Positions 59,849 to 64,000 of a stretch of DNA of 64,000 bases are shown piece after piece; within the stretch, counting starts at the first letter, position 1; every line of letters starts with the position of its first letter. The translations under genes were made by a program, and so were the position numbers. Under the pieces are notes generated by a model. That model searched no databases and was not told the DNA's origin. It saw only the letters and a program-made list of their open reading frames with translations. The stretch lies in contig CP090851.1 of NCBI GenBank assembly GCA_041879415.1, forward strand, positions 2,542,001 to 2,606,000. Direction: 5' to 3'. The stretch is from Vibrio chagasii. Lineage in GTDB: Bacteria; Pseudomonadota; Gammaproteobacteria; Enterobacterales; Vibrionaceae.

Positions 59849-61228
59849 ATGGGCGAGACCAACCGGAAGCTATTTGTTTTAGACACCAATATCCTACTTC
59901 ACGAACCCTTCGCTATATTTTCTTTCCAAGAGCACGATGTCGTTATCCCCATGACAGTGCTAGAAGAGTTAGACAGAATCAAAGACAGCAAGAGGGACGT
60001 TGCAAGAGATGCAAGAATTGCGATTCGAACTCTCGAAGATTTATTCAGGGAAGCCACACCAGACCAAATATCGGAAGGCATTCCTTTCACCAAAGACATT
60101 AAGGCCTCAGGCAGTATCTCAATACTCGCCGATTACGAACTTCAAGAAAGCATCAAAGCCTTTGCCGACGACAAGGCTGGCGACAACCGAATACTCAACG
60201 CTGTTCTCTACCTTCAAAATAAACGTGCGCCACGTGAAGTGGTTCTCATCACCAAAGACATCAACATGCGCTTACGTGCAAAAGGCGCGGGCGTACGCTT
60301 CGTTGAAGATTATCAAACCGACCAACTGATTGATGATATCCAATACCTCACCAAAGGTTTCCAACAACTTGAGGGCGCATTTTGGGATGGTATCGACAAT
60401 GTGGAAAGTAAAACCCTAGCTGGTAAAACCTTCCATACGCTAGCAAGAGAGCCTTTCGAGCCTACCTTCCTCAACCAATATGTGATTGATGAAGAGAGCG
60501 ACTTTGCAGCAAGAGTGGAAGAGATCGATACCGAAACCGTCACACTCAGAGACTTAAGCCGTGAACGCTTGATGAACCGCAGAGCCTGGGACATCACACC
60601 CAAGAATATTTATCAGGGAATGGCAATTGATGCGCTACTCGATCCGGATATTGACCTGGTGATCCTAACGGGCGCGGCAGGTAGTGGTAAAACACTGCTC
60701 GCGATGGCCGCAGCACTTGAGCAAACCATTGAGCGTAAACAGTTCGATAAGATCATCGTAACCCGAAACACGCCTGACATTGGCGAGTCGATTGGTTTCC
60801 TTCCGGGTACAGAGGAAGAGAAGATGCTGCCTTGGTTGGCTGCCGTGACCGATACACTGGAAGCGCTGCACAAAAATGACCACTGCACCGAAGGGTCAAT
60901 GAAGTACATCTGTGATAAAGCCAATATTCAGTTCAAATCGATCAACTTCATGCGTGGCCGTTCCATCCAGAATGCGTTTGTGCTTCTCGATGAGTGTCAA
61001 AACCTGACTGCTTCACAAATCAAAACCATCATTACCCGTTGTGGTGAAGGGACCAAGATTGTCTGTTCAGGGAACTTAGCGCAAATCGACTCTTCCTATC
61101 TAACCCCTGTTACTTCGGGTTTAACCTACATGGTTGAGCGTTTTAAAAACTTCGAAGGCAGCGCCAATATTCACCTCAATGGTGTGGTACGTAGCCGACT
61201 GGCAGAGTTTGCCGAAGAAAACATGTAA
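59849..61228 (+). CDS. PIN-domain–PhoH-family ATPase
   Basis: A 459-aa protein joining an N-terminal PIN ribonuclease-like domain (about 7-150: KLFVLDTNILLHEP, acidic residues in VIPMTVLEELD and NRILNAVLYL) to a PhoH ATPase domain (about 245-450: Walker A LTGAAGSGKTLLAMA near 273, Walker B FVLLDECQNLT near 380). The YlaK/PhoH2 group includes proteins with RNA helicase and RNase activity in mycobacteria. AAGGAG lies six bases before the ATG. It appears monocistronic, followed by a terminator. No antitoxin-like partner is seen. Confidence 0.9.
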   Translation: MGETNRKLFVLDTNILLHEPFAIFSFQEHDVVIPMTVLEELDRIKDSKRDVARDARIAIRTLEDLFREATPDQISEGIPFTKDIKASGSISILADYELQESIKAFADDKAGDNRILNAVLYLQNKRAPREVVLITKDINMRLRAKGAGVRFVEDYQTDQLIDDIQYLTKGFQQLEGAFWDGIDNVESKTLAGKTFHTLAREPFEPTFLNQYVIDEESDFAARVEEIDTETVTLRDLSRERLMNRRAWDITPKNIYQGMAIDALLDPDIDLVILTGAAGSGKTLLAMAAALEQTIERKQFDKIIVTRNTPDIGESIGFLPGTEEEKMLPWLAAVTDTLEALHKNDHCTEGSMKYICDKANIQFKSINFMRGRSIQNAFVLLDECQNLTASQIKTIITRCGEGTKIVCSGNLAQIDSSYLTPVTSGLTYMVERFKNFEGSANIHLNGVVRSRLAEFAEENM

Positions 61229-61261
61229 TCGCTTTTTGCTACTACCCCTCCTTTAAAAACA

Positions 61262-61294
61262 AAAAAAGCGCCTCACAATGGAGGCGCTTTTCAA
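61262..61294. terminator. Bidirectional terminator (PIN-PhoH / tldD)
   Basis: Stem AAAAGCGCCTC / GAGGCGCTTTT between convergent genes. Confidence 0.9.
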
Positions 61295-61332
61295 TTCTAT
61301 CTTTGTGCTGTTGTTGCTACAGCGAGCCTGAT

Positions 61333-62778
61333 TTACTCAGTACCACCGACCGTTAGCGAGTCTAGTTTCAATGTTGGTTGACCAACACCCACTGGCACGC
61401 TTTGACCAGCCTTACCACATACACCAACACCACGGTCGATACTTAGATCGTTACCAACCATAGACACCTGCTGCATCGCTTCGATACCAGAGCCGATCAG
61501 CGTTGCGCCCTTCACTGGGTGAGTGATCTTACCGTTTTCAATCATATACGCTTCAGAAGCTGAGAACACAAACTTACCAGACGTAATATCAACCTGACCA
61601 CCACCGAAGTTTGGTGCGTAGATACCTTTATCTACTGTCGCGATGATCTCTTCTGGTGTGTGCTCACCCGGCAGCATGTAGGTGTTAGTCATACGTGGCA
61701 TTGGAAGGTGCGCATAAGACTCACGACGACCGTTACCTGTTGGTGCAACACCCATTAGACGAGCATTCAGCTTATCTTGCATGTAACCTTTTAAGATGCC
61801 GTTTTCGATCAACGTGTTGTACTGGCCGTTAACACCTTCATCATCAACGTTCAATGAACCACGAAGATCTGTCAATGTACCGTCATCGACAATCGTACAC
61901 AGGCTTGAAGTCACTTGTTCGCCAACTTTACCCGAGAATACTGAAGACTCTTTACGGTTGAAATCGCCTTCTAAACCGTGACCTACCGCTTCGTGTAGTA
62001 GAACGCCCGGCCAGCCAGAACCCAGAACCACAGGCATTGCACCAGCAGGCGCAGCAACGGCTTCAAGGTTAACAAGCGCTTGGCGAATCGCTTCATCCGC
62101 AAGCTGGTAAGCAACTTGAGTACCTTTGTCATCGCTTAAGAAGAAGTCGTAACCAAAACGGCCACCACCACCAGCACTACCACGCTCACGGCGATCGCCT
62201 TTCTGAGCAAGTACACTGATTGATAGACGAACAAGTGGACGAATATCGCCAGCATACGTGCCATCAGTCGCAGCAACCAGCATCTGCTCATGTACGCCGC
62301 TTAGGCTCACTGATACTTCAGTCACCATAGGCTCTTTAGTACGAATGTAAGCATCTAATGACTTAAGAAGTTCTGTTTTTTGCTGTTTTTCCCAGCTTGC
62401 TAGCGGGTTTACCGCATCATAATAAGTTTGGTTAGCGTTGCGTTTGAAAGCTTGCACCTTACCGTTTTGACCTTGTTTCGCGATACCACGAGCTGCAATT
62501 GCGCTCTGTTTAAGGCCATCGAGTTGGATTTGGTCAGAGTAAGCAAAACCGGTCTTTTCGCCAGATACTGCACGAACACCCACACCGCAATCGATATTGA
62601 AAGAGCCGTCTTTGATGATGCTGTCTTCTAGCACTAAAGATTCGTGCCAGCTTGACTGAAAGTAGATATCAGCATAATCAATTTGGCGGGTAGCAATGCT
62701 CGCCAATGTATCTGCGATATTTTGCTCCGTAAGCCCTGTTGGGTTCAGTAGCGCTTCTTCAATTTGATTAATGCTCAT
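61333..62778 (-). CDS. tldD: Metalloprotease subunit TldD
   Basis: With TldE forms a zinc protease that matures peptides such as microcin B17 and degrades the CcdA antitoxin in E. coli. ATG 62778 gives 481 aa, identical in length to E. coli TldD; the longer frame to 62859 runs into the upstream gene. The zinc motif is [11 protein letters not shown] (HExxxH). Third in the yhdP–nitrilase–tldD order, 19 bp after the nitrilase stop. The PmbA/TldE partner is not in this window. Confidence 0.96.
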   Translation of the reverse strand: MSINQIEEALLNPTGLTEQNIADTLASIATRQIDYADIYFQSSWHESLVLEDSIIKDGSFNIDCGVGVRAVSGEKTGFAYSDQIQLDGLKQSAIAARGIAKQGQNGKVQAFKRNANQTYYDAVNPLASWEKQQKTELLKSLDAYIRTKEPMVTEVSVSLSGVHEQMLVAATDGTYAGDIRPLVRLSISVLAQKGDRRERGSAGGGGRFGYDFFLSDDKGTQVAYQLADEAIRQALVNLEAVAAPAGAMPVVLGSGWPGVLLHEAVGHGLEGDFNRKESSVFSGKVGEQVTSSLCTIVDDGTLTDLRGSLNVDDEGVNGQYNTLIENGILKGYMQDKLNARLMGVAPTGNGRRESYAHLPMPRMTNTYMLPGEHTPEEIIATVDKGIYAPNFGGGQVDITSGKFVFSASEAYMIENGKITHPVKGATLIGSGIEAMQQVSMVGNDLSIDRGVGVCGKAGQSVPVGVGQPTLKLDSLTVGGTE

Positions 62779-62797
62779 AGATGGCTCTTGTTTGTAA

Positions 62798-63610
62798 TTA
62801 AAATTGATTGGTAAATCGAGTGTGTTGTGTGATTGGCATATTTTGCCTAATGGATTCACAACTGGATGTGTCTATCTCGACCACCATACTTTTAGGCTCT
62901 TGGTCTAACTGTGCGACCACTCTTCCCCAGGGATCTACCACCATAGAGTGTCCCCATGTTTCTCTTTGGCAAGGATGCTTACCACCTTGCCCTACCGCAA
63001 CAATCCACGATTGTGTTTCGATTGCCCGGCATCTTAACAGTGCTTCCCAATGCGCCTGACCGGTTACCGCAGTAAACGCCGCTGGTACCACGATGATCTG
63101 CGCGCCTTGCTTACGTAACTCTGAATACAAGTGAGGAAAGCGCACATCATAACAAATACTTAAACCTAAGTGACCAAAAGGCGTTTCCGTTGTCACAACT
63201 CGATCACCTGGAGTGAAAATATCAGACTCTCGATAGCACTTGTGAGCATCAGCGACATTCACATCGAACATGTGTAGCTTGTCGTAGTGAGCCACTAAGC
63301 TGCCAAAGTCATCTATCACCAAAGTCGTGGTGGTGACACCTTTCGCTGTGCTTATCGGCATACTGCCCACAACGATCCAAATGCGATGAAGCTTGGCTAA
63401 CTCAGCCAGTTTCTTCTGCAATGGGCCATCATTTAGGGGCTCGGCATACTGGTGATAATCCGCTTTGCTACCGAATACCAATGCATTTTCTGGGCACACG
63501 ACCCATTTTGCTTCTGACTCCTTACATTTGGCTATCTCTTTGGCGAGATAATCAAGGTTACTGTCAGGGTCTGGGCCCGAAGTCATTTGAATCAAACCAA
63601 CACAATCCAT
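62798..63610 (-). CDS. Carbon-nitrogen hydrolase (Nit-type amidase)
   Basis: A 270-aa nitrilase-superfamily amidohydrolase with the Glu-Lys-Cys triad: Glu in [12 protein letters not shown], Lys in [10 protein letters not shown], Cys in [12 protein letters not shown]. The pattern fits the Nit1/Nit2 group (deaminated-glutathione amidase or omega-amidase). ATG 63610 has GGAG 11 bases upstream and gives [16 protein letters not shown] 63631 is possible but has no ribosome site. Between yhdP and tldD in the same direction; the association with yhdP/tldD is typical of Vibrio and relatives, with no known functional reason. Confidence 0.9.
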   Translation of the reverse strand: MDCVGLIQMTSGPDPDSNLDYLAKEIAKCKESEAKWVVCPENALVFGSKADYHQYAEPLNDGPLQKKLAELAKLHRIWIVVGSMPISTAKGVTTTTLVIDDFGSLVAHYDKLHMFDVNVADAHKCYRESDIFTPGDRVVTTETPFGHLGLSICYDVRFPHLYSELRKQGAQIIVVPAAFTAVTGQAHWEALLRCRAIETQSWIVAVGQGGKHPCQRETWGHSMVVDPWGRVVAQLDQEPKSMVVEIDTSSCESIRQNMPITQHTRFTNQF

Positions 63611-63675
63611 GTGCACTGCTTCTCCATTCATTATGATTCAGAAATCACTATTTATCTGTATATTAGGCCTTACTT

Positions 63676-64000
63676 TTACTCAGCCAACTTCCTTAAGTTT
63701 TCTGGAAGTTGGAACTCACCAGAACTACGCGAAAGCTCGCTTACCGTTGGTGAATCCAAAGGACCTTTCACCGAGTAATTAACCTGTGTAAAGACCTCAA
63801 CAACTGGTGAAATAACCGTAGTTACCGCCAACACATACAGCGCTGTTTGAGGCGTTACCGCAAACGCTGTTAGCACTGGAATACCCGAAGTGATATCTGG
63901 CGTAAAGTTTACTTCTGCATCTACCTGACGAGTATTTAGGTTAGCGATGCCTTTGATTTTCATCTCACCCGCCACGGCATCCATGTTCAGGTCATTGGTT
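63676..64000 (-). CDS. yhdP: YhdP C-terminal end (AsmA-like, partial)
   Basis: The last roughly 108 codons of a larger gene that continues past the right edge; the frame is open to base 64000 and the ATG at 63984 is internal. MKIKGIANLNTRQVDAEVNFTPDITSGIPVL followed by a hydrophobic stretch and FTQVNYSVKGPLDSPTV is the AsmA-like C-terminal pattern of YhdP. In E. coli, YhdP works with TamB and YdbH in phospholipid transport to the outer membrane, and it also lies upstream of tldD. Identification rests on this end and on synteny. Confidence 0.85.
   Translation of the reverse strand, partial: TNDLNMDAVAGEMKIKGIANLNTRQVDAEVNFTPDITSGIPVLTAFAVTPQTALYVLAVTTVISPVVEVFTQVNYSVKGPLDSPTVSELSRSSGEFQLPENLRKLAE

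Noticed and set aside
59849..61228. PIN-PhoH gene as a toxin–antitoxin or phage-defence module
   Set aside because: No partner gene, mobile marker or composition change was seen; it sits among core genes and the family is widely chromosomal.

Overview
The window looks like chromosome 1 of a Vibrio, or a very close Vibrionaceae relative. The evidence is conserved gene order plus protein character: a truncated dnaG followed by rpoD and tRNA-Ile2, ilvIH–leuO–leuLABCD, lptD–surA–pdxA–rsmA–apaG–apaH with folA nearby, rplU–rpmA–obgE divergent from ispB, mdh divergent from argR, rluA near rapA, and yhdP–nitrilase–tldD. It is almost entirely core genome. No phage, integron, insertion sequence, CRISPR array or rRNA operon was seen. 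Both ends cut a gene: dnaG at the left and yhdP at the right.

Layout. 1-3.7 kb: primase end, housekeeping sigma factor and a CAU tRNA read as Ile2. 3.8-10.7 kb: O-acetylhomoserine sulfhydrylase, glmS with a DeoR-family regulator, pyruvate kinase and a GntR-family regulator. 10.7-15.5 kb: a short membrane-protein ORF, a PAS-GGDEF diguanylate cyclase and ilvIH. 15.9-26.2 kb: long-chain acyl-CoA synthetase, leuO, a glycosyltransferase, a PAP2 phosphatase, and a TetR-controlled RND efflux pump. 26.5-31.7 kb: the leucine operon with a readable attenuator (leader peptide, terminator, antiterminator). 31.8-34.1 kb: DUF547, DUF924 and djlA. 34.3-41.7 kb: outer-membrane biogenesis and RNA-maturation operon, ending in a 7-bp tandem repeat and convergent folA. 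41.7-48.5 kb: yjjPB exporter, obgE/rpmA/rplU, ispB, a small unknown protein, mdh and argR. 48.5-53.2 kb: a TAXI-type TRAP transporter with a UspA-family protein, preceded by a strong CRP-like site. 53.2-64 kb: hydroxyacid dehydrogenase, rluA, a non-canonical Nramp-like transporter, rapA, PIN-PhoH ATPase, tldD, a nitrilase and the yhdP end.

How genes work together. ilvIH, leuO and leuLABCD form a branched-chain amino acid region whose E. coli-like order is interrupted here by an acyl-CoA synthetase and by a surface/efflux block. The lptD-to-apaH string couples LPS export, periplasmic folding, vitamin B6, 16S rRNA methylation and dinucleotide hydrolysis. The TRAP cluster has structured spacers between its genes, which suggests post-transcriptional tuning.

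No clearly unknown multi-gene system was found. The most notable signals are paired palindromic operators spaced 63 bp apart before the TetR gene, a 43-aa membrane ORF, an 8.9-copy heptanucleotide repeat, and an Nramp homologue without the usual metal-binding motif. Also notable are the structured control regions of the TRAP–Usp locus and an altered cysteine pattern in LptD. All assignments come from reading the sequence and recalled family knowledge; no database search was run.
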